From Spirochaetaceae bacterium (GTDB lineage: Bacteria > Spirochaetota > Spirochaetia > DSM-27196 > SKKC01), in assembly GCA_003552745.1 (NCBI GenBank), contig PUOG01000059.1, positions 1-29,309 of the forward strand: a DNA stretch of 29,309 nucleotides, in the 5' to 3' direction. Below, in pieces: positions 1 to 8,996 of the stretch (the stretch's first letter is position 1; every line of letters begins with the position of its first letter). The position numbers and the translations under genes are program-made. The notes below the pieces were generated by a model. That model was not told where the DNA came from. It saw only the letters and a list, made by a program, of their open reading frames with translations, and ran no database searches.

Positions 1-1264
1 TCGGTACCGCCGGTTGAAGGAGTGTCAGCGCAGCGGCGACTTTCGCTCGTCCGACGGAAACCAGGTGGCACAGACGCTCTCCGACCGCACGGTTTCCGAC
101 CTGATCATGATTCTGGCTACAGTGCACGAAACGACATCTCGGCGAACGGCCCACCGGACGCCCGACACGCCTTCCTCTGGCAGGCGCAAACTGACCGTCA
201 TGCACATAGACATCGCGAAAAGACTTCGAGAGCGCCGAAAACGATCGGAATCCACGATAATACCCCTGCTCCTCGCCGGTCAGTAGCGTGTGCACACAAT
301 GGTGAAAATCGTCACTCCACTGAGCATCGAGACCGTATCCACCGGCTTCCGTCGAACGGACCATCCGCGGGTCGTTCAGGTTGCTCTCGGCGATCAGCTG
401 AAGCGGGCGACCGAGTTCTCCTTCGAGTTGCCGCGCCCGACGCTGCATAGCCTCCAGTATGTGAACGGCACCTTCATCGTACAACGCGTGAACGGCATCG
501 AGACGAATCGCATCGATGTGGTAATGGCGAAACCACTGTTCGAGATTATCGAGGATGAACGCCCGTACGCCGTCGGAGCCTTCGCGATCGAGGTTGATCG
601 CATCACCCCATGGCGTACCGTAGGCATTGGTGAAGTACGGTCCGAACCGGCTCAGGTAGTTCCCTTCGGGTCCGAGGTGGTTATAGACGCAATCGAGGCA
701 GACCGCTATCCCGAGCTCGTGTGCACGATTCACGAAGCGCTTTAGGCCGTTCGGCCCTCCGTACGATTCGTGCGGAGCATAGAGCCCGACGCCGTCATAT
801 CCCCACCCTCGTGATCCGCTTGCCGAAGCAACCGGCATCAGCTCAACATGGGTCACGCCGAGCGCGGCAAGCTCCGGCAGTTTATCCGCGGCCGAATCGA
901 AGGTGCCGCCGCCGGAGGCTCTCGGAGCGAAGGTGCCGATATGAAGCTCGTAGAAGAGTGCCGCCGACAGCGGTGTTGCGCGAAACGTCGCGTCATCCCA
1001 ACGGAACGCTGCATGATCTACAACCTGCGCCGGTCCGTGAACACCGTCCGGCAGTCTCGGTGCTCTCGGATCAGGAAACGGGCCGTCCCCGTCGACTCGA
1101 AACGCATAGCGCGGCTCGCGAGAGTCGCATTCTACGACCGCACGCCAGTATCCGGTTTGTGAGGCGTTGGCATCGACTTCGCGCATCATCGGCTCGGTCA
1201 CGCCTTCGACCTCTATCGAGAGCTCGATTGCGTCCGGCGCCCAAACACGAAAAAGATGCCTCAT
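1..1264 (-). CDS. treZ: Malto-oligosyltrehalose trehalohydrolase, 3' end cut by window edge
   Basis: Releases trehalose from maltooligosyl-trehalose, the second step of the TreY/TreZ pathway; cytoplasmic. Start is ATG at 1264-1262, overlapping the treY stop by 4 bp (ATGA), which implies translational coupling. About 421 codons are present; the family is usually near 560-620 residues, so the C-terminal quarter lies beyond position 1. Seen by direct reverse translation: N-terminal VWAPDA of the E-set/CBM48 domain (residues 7-12), then GH13 barrel motifs: RLDAVH with the nucleophile Asp at residue 256, AESNLND with the acid Glu at residue 293, and NHDQVGNR with the third carboxylate Asp387. All three catalytic carboxylates are therefore present. 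GlgB is the nearest alternative, but the motif set and the treY partner favour TreZ. Confidence 0.93.
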   Translation of the reverse strand, partial: MRHLFRVWAPDAIELSIEVEGVTEPMMREVDANASQTGYWRAVVECDSREPRYAFRVDGDGPFPDPRAPRLPDGVHGPAQVVDHAAFRWDDATFRATPLSAALFYELHIGTFAPRASGGGTFDSAADKLPELAALGVTHVELMPVASASGSRGWGYDGVGLYAPHESYGGPNGLKRFVNRAHELGIAVCLDCVYNHLGPEGNYLSRFGPYFTNAYGTPWGDAINLDREGSDGVRAFILDNLEQWFRHYHIDAIRLDAVHALYDEGAVHILEAMQRRARQLEGELGRPLQLIAESNLNDPRMVRSTEAGGYGLDAQWSDDFHHCVHTLLTGEEQGYYRGFRSFSALSKSFRDVYVHDGQFAPARGRRVGRPVGRSPRCRFVHCSQNHDQVGNRAVGERLCHLVSVGRAKVAAALTLLQPAVP

Positions 1265-3951
1265 GTCTCCGCCTCGGTTTGCTCTTCGAGTATCGCCACC
1301 GGAAAACGACCGAGAAGCTCGTCGGCGGACAGATCCTCTCCACCATCGACGACACGACACTCGGCACCGGTCACGATATCGCGGAAATGGCCGGCGGGAA
1401 GCGACACAACGGTACCCGAATAACGAAGGCCGGAACTCAGCGGGAGTCTCGGAGCGATACAGAGCACCTGGTCCTCGCGTCCGAACGCAACCAGATAATC
1501 GGCGCCCTCCCCCGACACGGCAAGAGCGTGATAGCCGGCGGGCGCGCGCCCGTGAGAGGCTGCGAACAGCTCGCGGCGACGACGACGGAGCTCCAGACAT
1601 GCCCGGGTAACGGCGAGCTTCGGCACGCCCTCCTCCATACGGGCGAGCATCTCTTCGGGTGAGAGCGAGTCGAGCTCAGACAAAAGTGCTCTGCGGCGCT
1701 CAAAGTCGACCGGTCGACGGTTGTCGGGATCCACAAGACTGAAATCCCACAGCTCGCACCCCTGATAGACATCCGGGACACCGGGGGCGATCATCTTGAT
1801 TGCCAACATCGAAAGCGAGTTGATGAATCCGGCAGGTCGCACCATATCCACGAACCGTTCGATTGCCGACATTATCTCCTCATCAGCCATGATTCCGCCA
1901 ATAAACGCAAGAATCGCCGACTCGTACGATTCGTCCTGCTTCGTCCAGGCGGTGTAACGCTTCGCCTCGCGCATCGCCTTCTCGATATACGCGATCATGC
2001 GTTGCTCGGAGATCGGCCACGCACCAACGAGAGTCTGGTAGATAAGATACTCGGTATCGCGATCGGGCCACCGTTCCTGGCGATAGCGGTCGGCCATCGT
2101 CGACCAGCTCCACACCGCTTCCGCCCATTCGCTCGGCACTTCACTGATGGCGGCGATACGGCAGCGCACATCTTCGCTGCGCTTGGTATCGTGGGTGCTC
2201 GTGCAGAGCATTGCTCGCGGCGAGCGCGCCGAGCGTTCGTACATCTCATCGTGGAACTCACTCGGAGAAACCGAGAAGCGGCCCGGATCGGATCCTACCT
2301 CGTTGAGACAGACCAGACGATTGTATCGGTAGAAGGCGGTGTCTTCGCCACCCTTCGCCATGACGGGGCCGGTAAGCTGCTGAAACCGCATTACAAACTC
2401 CCGTTCATTCTCTCCATCGAGATCGAGTGTCAGCACACGAAGGAGAAAGTCGAATAGCTCACCGTCGAGATCGCTCCTTCGGTCGCGGGCGCTCTGCACC
2501 GCCCGTTCGACGATCCTTCGGTCGTTCTCCCGGATAATGCGCTCTTCGGCACGTATATACGTGCGATACAGAGGAAACGCAGCGAGTACCTCGGAGACCG
2601 CCTCCTCGATATCCTCGCGGATGAAGTCACGGAAGCGTCGGTGGTGGTCACACACGTGCGAAAGGAGAACCGTCAAACGGTTTACGTCACTTCCGAGCAG
2701 ATCACGCAATACCTGCTTCTTGCCCTCGTAAAGCACCTCCAGATACTCGCTCGACTCGCCGGTAAAGGATCGGTAGAAGTCGCTGATCGGTTTTTCCGAA
2801 TCGGCACGGACCGCAAGGCCGGAAATCAGCGTAGTGAAGTCGTAACCGGTAGTCCCCGCGATAGGCCAGGCATTCGGCACATGCTCGCCGGGATGAAGTA
2901 TCTTCTCGGCCACTACCCATGCGTCCCCAGCCTCTCCACGGAGTCGGGCGAAGTACTGCTCGGGGTCGCGCAGTCCGTCGGGGTGATCGATACGCAACCC
3001 ATCGATGACTCCACGATGAATCCAGTCGAGGACAAGTCGATGGGTATCGTCGAAGACCTCCTGATCCTCGACTCGAATAGCTATGAGATTGTTGATGTCG
3101 AAAAAGCGACGATATCCGAGGTCACTTCGAGCTATGCGCCAATACGCGAGCCGGTAGTTTTGCCGGGCCAACAGCGAGTCCAGGCGATCGAAGTCGGAGT
3201 TAACCAGGTCGACCTCCGCGTCGATCGCCCTCCGCAACGGAGGATGCTCGGAGATAAGGGCCGATATCTTGTCGCGGATAACTTCCTTGTCACGGTGCCG
3301 GCGACGGGTACTCGCACGGTCGGTAGCGGTGGGCAGCGGAAGGTAGTCGAGCGCGCTTGCGAGGAATCCCAGCTCAGGGCTGTCGGCCGATTCCGCGGCC
3401 CGCCCCAGCATCTCCGAAAGAGACCGCGGATCGATCGGCAAGACGTGATCGTGGTAGCGAACGAAGAACATTCCGCCGTCGCGTTCGATTCGCAGCTCAC
3501 CGGCCTCGAGAATCCGTCCGTAATGATTGCCGAGAATCGGAAGCAATACCTGGTTTGCCTTTGAGCCGTGCGGGTACTCCCAGTCGACATCGAAGTAGGC
3601 CGCGTACCGGCTGCTGGGCCCGTTCTCGAGCACATCCCACCACCAGCGATTCTCCGGACCCGAGACGGCCATATGGTTCGGCACAATATCGAGCACTTGA
3701 CCGAGATCGTGTTCGCCCAAGCGCCTGCAGAACGCATCGTGAGCTGTTCTACCGCCGAGCTCCTCGTTGACGTGAGAGTGGTCGACGACATCGTATCCGT
3801 GTGTACTGCCGGGGGCGGCCTGTAGGTACGGTGAGCAGTATACATGAGAAACCCCGAGTGTCCGAAGGTAGTCCGCTTGCTGTGCAGCATCGGTGAAGTC
3901 GAAGTCGGGATTGAGCTGCAATCGGTAAGTCGATAATACGTTGCTGTTCAT
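1261..3951 (-). CDS. treY: Malto-oligosyltrehalose synthase
   Basis: Intramolecular transglucosylase that converts the reducing-end glucose of maltodextrins to a trehalose unit; cytoplasmic, GH13 family. 896 residues, somewhat longer than many homologues. N-terminal STYRLQL and HGYDVVDHS are hallmark TreY motifs. Barrel region II GLRIDHPDGL carries nucleophile Asp322, AEKIL carries acid Glu349, and STHDTKRSEDVR carries Asp588; PGVPDVYQG lies near residue 735. The ATG at 3951 gives the canonical N-terminus; no strong Shine-Dalgarno is visible before it. It follows the histidine kinase gene by 66 bp and overlaps treZ by 4 bp, so expression with the upstream two-component genes is plausible. Trehalose is a common compatible solute, suggesting a role in osmotic or desiccation stress (inference). 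Confidence 0.96.
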   Translation of the reverse strand: MNSNVLSTYRLQLNPDFDFTDAAQQADYLRTLGVSHVYCSPYLQAAPGSTHGYDVVDHSHVNEELGGRTAHDAFCRRLGEHDLGQVLDIVPNHMAVSGPENRWWWDVLENGPSSRYAAYFDVDWEYPHGSKANQVLLPILGNHYGRILEAGELRIERDGGMFFVRYHDHVLPIDPRSLSEMLGRAAESADSPELGFLASALDYLPLPTATDRASTRRRHRDKEVIRDKISALISEHPPLRRAIDAEVDLVNSDFDRLDSLLARQNYRLAYWRIARSDLGYRRFFDINNLIAIRVEDQEVFDDTHRLVLDWIHRGVIDGLRIDHPDGLRDPEQYFARLRGEAGDAWVVAEKILHPGEHVPNAWPIAGTTGYDFTTLISGLAVRADSEKPISDFYRSFTGESSEYLEVLYEGKKQVLRDLLGSDVNRLTVLLSHVCDHHRRFRDFIREDIEEAVSEVLAAFPLYRTYIRAEERIIRENDRRIVERAVQSARDRRSDLDGELFDFLLRVLTLDLDGENEREFVMRFQQLTGPVMAKGGEDTAFYRYNRLVCLNEVGSDPGRFSVSPSEFHDEMYERSARSPRAMLCTSTHDTKRSEDVRCRIAAISEVPSEWAEAVWSWSTMADRYRQERWPDRDTEYLIYQTLVGAWPISEQRMIAYIEKAMREAKRYTAWTKQDESYESAILAFIGGIMADEEIMSAIERFVDMVRPAGFINSLSMLAIKMIAPGVPDVYQGCELWDFSLVDPDNRRPVDFERRRALLSELDSLSPEEMLARMEEGVPKLAVTRACLELRRRRRELFAASHGRAPAGYHALAVSGEGADYLVAFGREDQVLCIAPRLPLSSGLRYSGTVVSLPAGHFRDIVTGAECRVVDGGEDLSADELLGRFPVAILEEQTEAET

Positions 3952-4017
3952 GAATCGGTATTCGCGGGAAAGCGTAGCATGGACGACATCGGCCGTTCAA
4001 AGTGCGGTAACATGCGA

Positions 4018-5409
4018 TCAGCTCGTCGAGGCACTTATACGGACATAGACGTGCGTCCGACCGTCGAGCTGTTCCATCTTAACGCTCCCGTCATGCGCCT
4101 CGGCGATCGCCTTGGTAATCGAGAGTCCCAACCCGCTGCCGCGGGAGCCGCGGCTGTTCTCGCCGCGATATAGTCGATCGAACACGTGTGGAATGTCCTT
4201 CTCGTTTATCGTACCGGTGTTTGCCACATCAAAAACGACGTACCCGTCGTCTCGATGCGCATTAAGGACGATCTCACCACCGGCTTCGGTGTGTTGAACC
4301 GCATTCTGCATTACGTTCGAGAGCGCCCTGCTCAGCATGTGTTCGTCTGCGACGAAGTCGCCTCGCTCCGATTTCTCAGGGAGCGAGGTATCGCTCCTGA
4401 GCGAGGTATCGCTCCTGAGCAACACCTGGCGCTCTTCGGCTAGCGGTCGAAATCGCCGCTCGAGTCGTCGAACAAAACAATCGAGGTCCAGTGTAGTTGG
4501 AGTGAGCGTCATCTCCGGTGATTCGATCCGGCTGAGTTCCCGTAGGTCATTGACGAGTTCCTCGATTCGCTCAACCTCGCCGTAGACGGCATTCAGACGA
4601 TCCGGGCTCGCCTTAACCACACCTTCCTTGATTGCCTCGAATTGCGCTTTGAGTGCTGCGACCGGAGTACGCAAATCGTGCGCAATATCCTGCGTCCACT
4701 GACGTCGCAGCCGTTCCTCGTTCGACAGCTGCTCCTGAAGGGCGAACGCCGATTCCGCGATCGTTTGCATCTCTCTCGCTCCGCCGATCGGAAAAGCCAC
4801 GTGACGTTCGCCTTCCGACAACCGGCGCAATCCGTCCGAGAGTCTGCGAGCCTGATGGCTGACGGCACGGCTGAAAATCACCGCCGCGCCGGACGCGAGA
4901 GCGAAGCTGACAGCCACTCCGATGATCGCAGAGACGACCACTGAGCGAAGAAACTGCACATTTGCCAGGTCGCTTGTAAACCCAAGGCTCCCCGCGCTGA
5001 GATAGCCGACGACAACGTCATTCTGTATCAGCGCGGACGGCGGTCGCGCCCCGGGGAGCCCTTGAGCTGTACCGGTCTCGCCGGTATCGTATTCGGCTGG
5101 ATCAAGGATTTCGCCACGAGCGTAAAGGAATACCGGATCGCGGTCAGCGTCGAACACATATACGAACTGATTATGCGTGAGAAACTGAGAGAGATTCTGT
5201 TCGACAAGCTCCTGATCGAAGCCACCCTGCTGTCGATAGACTCGTGATAACACCGGCAGGATAACGTTCTGCAGCCGTTGATCGCGATAGACATTCCAAT
5301 CGCTGACGCTGCGTTGAATGCCGAAGGCGAACAACACCCCCATGAGGAGCAGAAGGACAAAGAGAGAAGAAAGTATCGCAGAAAACGTTTGAGAGAACAG
5401 TGTTCTCAC
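4018..5409 (-). CDS. Sensor histidine kinase
   Basis: Inner-membrane two-component kinase of 463 residues. Two membrane segments (about 10-31 and 154-179) enclose a roughly 120-residue extracytoplasmic sensor domain. A HAMP segment follows, then HisKA with phospho-acceptor His244 in IAHDLRTP, then HATPase_c with the N box NVMQNAVQH (about 365-373), the G1 box DVANTG, the F box HVFDRLYR and the G2 box GSGLGL. It lies 19 bp after the response regulator gene, its obvious partner, and 66 bp before treY. Between HisKA and HATPase_c there is an exact 18-bp tandem duplication giving RSDTSL twice (residues 332-343). The stimulus is not apparent; envelope or osmotic stress is a guess from treYZ downstream. 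Confidence 0.95.
   Translation of the reverse strand: MRTLFSQTFSAILSSLFVLLLLMGVLFAFGIQRSVSDWNVYRDQRLQNVILPVLSRVYRQQGGFDQELVEQNLSQFLTHNQFVYVFDADRDPVFLYARGEILDPAEYDTGETGTAQGLPGARPPSALIQNDVVVGYLSAGSLGFTSDLANVQFLRSVVVSAIIGVAVSFALASGAAVIFSRAVSHQARRLSDGLRRLSEGERHVAFPIGGAREMQTIAESAFALQEQLSNEERLRRQWTQDIAHDLRTPVAALKAQFEAIKEGVVKASPDRLNAVYGEVERIEELVNDLRELSRIESPEMTLTPTTLDLDCFVRRLERRFRPLAEERQVLLRSDTSLRSDTSLPEKSERGDFVADEHMLSRALSNVMQNAVQHTEAGGEIVLNAHRDDGYVVFDVANTGTINEKDIPHVFDRLYRGENSRGSRGSGLGLSITKAIAEAHDGSVKMEQLDGRTHVYVRISASTS
4381..4416. repeat. 18-bp exact tandem duplication inside the histidine kinase gene
   Basis: Two perfect adjacent copies of an 18-bp unit (first copy 4381-4398, second 4399-4416), with the first three bases of a third copy following. 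The length is a multiple of three, so the kinase frame stays open and two identical RSDTSL hexapeptides result. It falls in the region leading into the ATPase domain, before the N box. Confidence 0.95.
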
Positions 5410-5428
5410 ATTCAGTGCCTCCCTCGGG

Positions 5429-6136
5429 CTACTGCTGCTCCGCCTCCTCCACCTTCACTCCGCAGAATCGATAACCGTATCCACGAACCGTCTCGACCCA
5501 GTCGCCCGCACCGAGCTTGCTTCTGAGATTCGCGATATGTGTATCGACGGTCCGTTCCGGGCCTTCATGAAGGTAGTCGAGGCATTCACCCAGAATCTGC
5601 CTTCGCGAGCAGACCTCCTGGTAGCGATGAGATAGATACGCGAGTATCTTCCACTCGCTGACCGTCAGTGTAAGCTCTTCGCCGTTGAGAACTGCCCGAT
5701 GGCGCCGCGTATCGATCACCAGCCGTTCACCGTCGAGCACCCATTCCGTCTCCCGCTCCTCTTGCTCCGAATCGCCGGAAACCCTCTTCAGCAGCGCGCG
5801 CGTTCGCAGCACCAGCTCCTTCGTCGAGAACGGTTTGACGACGTAATCGTCGGCACCGAGTTCGAAACCGGTAATCCTGTCGCTTTCAGACTCCTTGGCG
5901 GTCAGAAAGATTATCGGAACACTTGACCTGCGCCGAATCCTCTTCGCGAGTACGAAACCGTTTTCGTCCGGAAGCATGATATCGAGAATGATCACATCAG
6001 GTGCCTGCACCTCGATCGCATCGAGCACCCCTTTCGCATGGGGAAACTCCAGCACCTCGTCCCCATCTATCTGAAAGTACTGACTTACCGCGTCGCGTAT
6101 AAGCTGATTGTCCTCAACGATTAATACTCTTGCCAT
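5429..6136 (-). CDS. OmpR/PhoB-family response regulator
   Basis: DNA-binding transcription factor of 235 residues. Receiver domain about 1-115: acidic pair Glu8/Asp9, phospho-acceptor Asp52 in ILDIMLP, Thr79 and Lys101 (VVKPFS). A C-terminal winged helix (about 135-228) has the typical WKILAYL and DTHIANLRSKLG signatures and ends in the RGYGYRF motif of OmpR-type effectors. It sits 13 bp downstream of the YD-repeat gene and 19 bp upstream of its cognate kinase gene. Likely targets are its own operon and possibly treYZ, which is inference from position. No binding repeat was identified with confidence. Confidence 0.96.
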   Translation of the reverse strand: MARVLIVEDNQLIRDAVSQYFQIDGDEVLEFPHAKGVLDAIEVQAPDVIILDIMLPDENGFVLAKRIRRRSSVPIIFLTAKESESDRITGFELGADDYVVKPFSTKELVLRTRALLKRVSGDSEQEERETEWVLDGERLVIDTRRHRAVLNGEELTLTVSEWKILAYLSHRYQEVCSRRQILGECLDYLHEGPERTVDTHIANLRSKLGAGDWVETVRGYGYRFCGVKVEEAEQQ

Positions 6137-6149
6137 CTCGTGCTCACAG

Positions 6150-7217
6150 CTATTCGAAGTACTCGATCTCTCTCTCTATCACTTCCCGCTGCTGCCGGAC
6201 AAGAACATCGCCGCGAATAACTCTTCGCAGTTCCCTTCGTCTCGTCCAGTTGCCGTTCGAGTCGTAATCATACGCCAGGTCACGGATAATCGTGCTCTCA
6301 TCCCTGACTTCCTGCCGCACCTCGCGCTCGAGGTCCCCACGATCGGTATAGGAGCGCTGAGTCCCTCGAATCATCTCTCCATCCGTCGTCTCGACGGTCG
6401 TACGAACCCTTCGTCCGACCGCATCGTAATCGTGCCGGATCACTTCGCCGGCCTGCTCGGTTTCGTCGAGGTGCACCTCCCGAACGATTCGCCCAAAGCG
6501 ATCGGTGTATTCTGTCGTGGTCTTGGCCGCACCGCCGTCGGGATAGATCATACGCCATCGCCGGACGGTCAGATCGTCCTCGTATTCGTAGATTCGGCTC
6601 CATTGAAGCGCGCCGTCACCGCTGTACATCGACTCTTCGAGCAAGTTGTACCGGTCGTACTCATACGTCTGCATTCCGTCGCGATCGCCGGTTGAGTCGT
6701 ACGAGGTCTCCTGCTCGAGTCGTCCGTAGTCATCGTAGCGGTATCGGTACTCCCACTGCAGCCGCCCCTCTGCATCGCGACTCTCCCACGACACTAACCG
6801 GCCGCTCGAATCGTACTCGAATCTTGTCTTCCACTGGAAGACCCCTTCGGAGAACGCATCGCGCGCTACAAGACGGCCTTCACGGTCGAAGTACGCACTC
6901 GTCAACGGCGTGCGTTCGCGTTCGCCGTCTCGTTCGGTGCGCACGACCGCCACACGCTCGACATCTCCTCGTACGGCGACTTCGGGCGGGATTTCGGGTT
7001 CATTGCCGTGTACCGCCATTCCGAGCGAGGGCGCGGCCGTCACCCACAGAAAGATCAGCGCCACCGCGATGCCGTGTACACGAGTACTCTGTCGGAAATT
7101 CAGGTGCGATTGAAAAGAAAGGTCGCAGCGGGCGTATCTGCGTTCACTCTTACGCCCGATACACACTTCCCCTGGTGATTTCGACAGACTCCCGGTTTCT
7201 CGTAAAGCCATCCACAT
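6150..7217 (-). CDS. Secreted YD-repeat (RHS-like) protein
   Basis: Exported protein of up to 355 residues with a run of degenerate YD/RHS-type repeats. Units of the form FEYDSSGRLV, YRYDDYGRLEQE, YEYDRYNLLEE, TEYTDRFGRIVRE, HDYDAVGRRVR and YDYDSNGNW recur every 20-30 residues from about residue 105 to 325, as in the beta-strand shells of RHS proteins. A hydrophobic segment (about 49-66, GIAVALIFLWVTAAPSLG) looks like a signal peptide. The ATG at 7217 leaves a 47-residue, odd-composition leader before it, so the true start is probably internal, but no good alternative ATG or Shine-Dalgarno exists. It is much shorter than RHS toxins and has no visible toxin tail. Function unknown; a periplasmic or surface role is inferred. 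Confidence 0.72.
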   Translation of the reverse strand: MWMALRETGSLSKSPGEVCIGRKSERRYARCDLSFQSHLNFRQSTRVHGIAVALIFLWVTAAPSLGMAVHGNEPEIPPEVAVRGDVERVAVVRTERDGERERTPLTSAYFDREGRLVARDAFSEGVFQWKTRFEYDSSGRLVSWESRDAEGRLQWEYRYRYDDYGRLEQETSYDSTGDRDGMQTYEYDRYNLLEESMYSGDGALQWSRIYEYEDDLTVRRWRMIYPDGGAAKTTTEYTDRFGRIVREVHLDETEQAGEVIRHDYDAVGRRVRTTVETTDGEMIRGTQRSYTDRGDLEREVRQEVRDESTIIRDLAYDYDSNGNWTRRRELRRVIRGDVLVRQQREVIEREIEYFE

Positions 7218-7252
7218 TCTAAGGTAACCGAGACACGGTTTCCGAACAAGCG

Positions 7253-8344
7253 TTATTCCTCCTGAACCGGGTCACCAGCATACGCGAATCTATCGAATTC
7301 CATTAAAAGTTCCAGAAACTCACGAGGATTCGCGGGGTAGTCGGCACTCGCCTTGATCGAGTCGATCACCGCGGAAAGATCGTAATCGAAATGCTCGTAG
7401 AGGCGATAGTAAAGGGAGAGATCTCCAGAATACTTGTAATGCGCATCGATGTACGCGTTGTCCAGCGATCGGGCTGAAATGCTGCGATAGCGATCGGTCA
7501 CGAAGAGTTTATCGTATCGCTGTGCGAAATCTGCACGGGCAAGGTCGAATATGCTCTCCTTTGCGGCGATTCGTTCCTCACGTGTATCGAGTGACTCATA
7601 CGCGACAGCGAGCTCCCGGTAAACGCTCCGTATCCACTCCCGGAATGTCTCGCGGTCCTGTCGCTCGTCGTAGATGGCGCGATACTCGGGCGAATCGAGG
7701 CCGTACTTCTCGCGAATGAAGAGTGTAGCAATCTCTTCGTTATAGATATTCTGTCGATCGATCCAGACGGTCGCGTGCATCTCTTCGTGAATGAGTAGAT
7801 TCGCGAGGCGGTACTCACTGTAATCGGCCATGAAGCTGTACAACGGGTCCACGAAGTAACCGAGTGTGCTGAAAGCGTTGACGCGACGGACGAGAACGTC
7901 GTACCCGCGGCCGCGAAGACGTTCAGCCTCCGCCTCGGCGCGCGACGGATCGTAGAACCCCCGGTAGAACAGGCGTCCGAGTATCGGGTAGTTCCAGGTC
8001 ACACGGGCAAAGCCGTCGGCACTCACCGCGGAAACGACACTGACAAGGAAACTCTGCTCGATGTTGGAATACCGGGTGAAGTTCCGGCTTGGGGCAAGTC
8101 CGAGCTCATTCTGCGCGAACGCGCGCATTTCCTCGGCCCGCAGAAACAGCTGCTCTGTTTCTTCGTCAAGATCGCCTCGGGCTCTCATCCGCTCGATATC
8201 GCGGGAGAGAACCACGGTTCGGAAGAAGCCGCTCCACTGGCTGTAGATGTACGGCCCATCGAACGATAGATACAGAGCGATGGCAATAACAACGGCGGGA
8301 AGGAGCAGAAGCGGCGAGCGAATGCTCGAAGAGACGTAGTCCAT
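7253..8344 (-). CDS. Putative membrane-anchored zinc aminopeptidase (PF10023-like)
   Basis: 363-residue protein with one N-terminal membrane segment (about 11-28) and a large domain that would face the periplasm. LLIHEEMHATVW holds a zinc-binding HExxH (His186, Glu187, His190), followed at residues 202-207 by NEEIAT. This spacing matches the putative aminopeptidase family in which the motif is HELAH followed by FNESFAT, with the Glu after Asn as likely third zinc ligand (Glu203). Substrate unknown. The ATG start lies 2 nt after the T-run of the superoxide dismutase terminator, no Shine-Dalgarno can be seen, and no in-frame start exists upstream. It is 35 bp upstream of the YD-repeat gene. Confidence 0.78.
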   Translation of the reverse strand: MDYVSSSIRSPLLLLPAVVIAIALYLSFDGPYIYSQWSGFFRTVVLSRDIERMRARGDLDEETEQLFLRAEEMRAFAQNELGLAPSRNFTRYSNIEQSFLVSVVSAVSADGFARVTWNYPILGRLFYRGFYDPSRAEAEAERLRGRGYDVLVRRVNAFSTLGYFVDPLYSFMADYSEYRLANLLIHEEMHATVWIDRQNIYNEEIATLFIREKYGLDSPEYRAIYDERQDRETFREWIRSVYRELAVAYESLDTREERIAAKESIFDLARADFAQRYDKLFVTDRYRSISARSLDNAYIDAHYKYSGDLSLYYRLYEHFDYDLSAVIDSIKASADYPANPREFLELLMEFDRFAYAGDPVQEE

Positions 8345-8346
8345 CG

Positions 8347-8379
8347 AAAAAGGTCGGCCGGCGGCATCGCGCCGCCGGC
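8347..8379 (-). terminator. Rho-independent terminator after the superoxide dismutase gene
   Basis: On the minus strand, 6 nt after the sodA stop codon, a perfect 9-bp GC-rich stem (8371-8379 paired with 8357-8365) with a 5-nt loop is followed by a 5-nt spacer and five Ts (8351-8347). The T-run ends 2 nt before the ATG of the next gene. Confidence 0.75.
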
Positions 8380-8385
8380 GATCGA

Positions 8386-8988
8386 CTATGCGTTCTTGAG
8401 GTTTTCTGCGACCTGGTCCCAGTTGATGACGTTAAAGAACGCGGCGATGTACTCGGCTCGGCGATTCTGATACTTCAGATAGTACGCATGCTCCCATACA
8501 TCGAGTCCGAGAATCGGCGTCTTACTTTCGGTCAGCGGGTTATCCTGATTCGGGGTGCTCGTTATCTCGAGCTTACCGCCCGATACGACGAGCCACGCCC
8601 AGCCGCTGCCGAAACGTCCGGCGGCTGCTTGAGAGAACTGTTCCTTGAACTCTTCGAACCCACCGAAGGCCGAATCGATCGCCTTCGCAAGATCTCCGCC
8701 GGGCTTTCCGCCACCGTTCGGTGACATGGTCGGCCAGAAGATGCTGTGATTGATGTGTCCGCCGCCGTTGTTACGAACCGGGGTCCTGAGGTTCTCCGGC
8801 AAGCTGTTCAACTCCTTGATCAGCTTCTCCAACGGCCAATCGGCGTACTCCGTTCCCTCCACGGCAGCGTTGAGCTTGGTTACATAGCCGCCGTGGTGCT
8901 TATCGTGGTGGATCCGCATGGTCTGTTCGTCGATATGCGGCTCCAGCGCATTATACGCATACGGAAGTTCGGGAAGTGTAAATGCCAT
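8386..8988 (-). CDS. sodA: Superoxide dismutase, Mn/Fe family
   Basis: Converts superoxide to hydrogen peroxide and oxygen; cytoplasmic, no signal peptide. 200 residues, normal for the family. All four metal ligands are visible: His27 in RIHHDKHH, His81 in GGGHINHSIFW, Asp163 and His167 in LDVWEHAYYL. Gly77 and the Gln in PNQDNPL are the pattern usual in manganese enzymes, so Mn is preferred over Fe, though metal choice cannot be proved from sequence. A strong Shine-Dalgarno GAGGAGG stands 8 nt before the ATG. It follows the DD-carboxypeptidase gene by 27 bp and ends at a strong hairpin terminator. Confidence 0.97.
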   Translation of the reverse strand: MAFTLPELPYAYNALEPHIDEQTMRIHHDKHHGGYVTKLNAAVEGTEYADWPLEKLIKELNSLPENLRTPVRNNGGGHINHSIFWPTMSPNGGGKPGGDLAKAIDSAFGGFEEFKEQFSQAAAGRFGSGWAWLVVSGGKLEITSTPNQDNPLTESKTPILGLDVWEHAYYLKYQNRRAEYIAAFFNVINWDQVAENLKNA

Positions 8989-8996
8989 ATAATTAT

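Noticed and set aside
290..1662. Two plus-strand open frames (151 and 313 codons)
   Set aside because: They overlap treZ and the end of treY in antisense; translation of the minus strand shows all treZ catalytic motifs.
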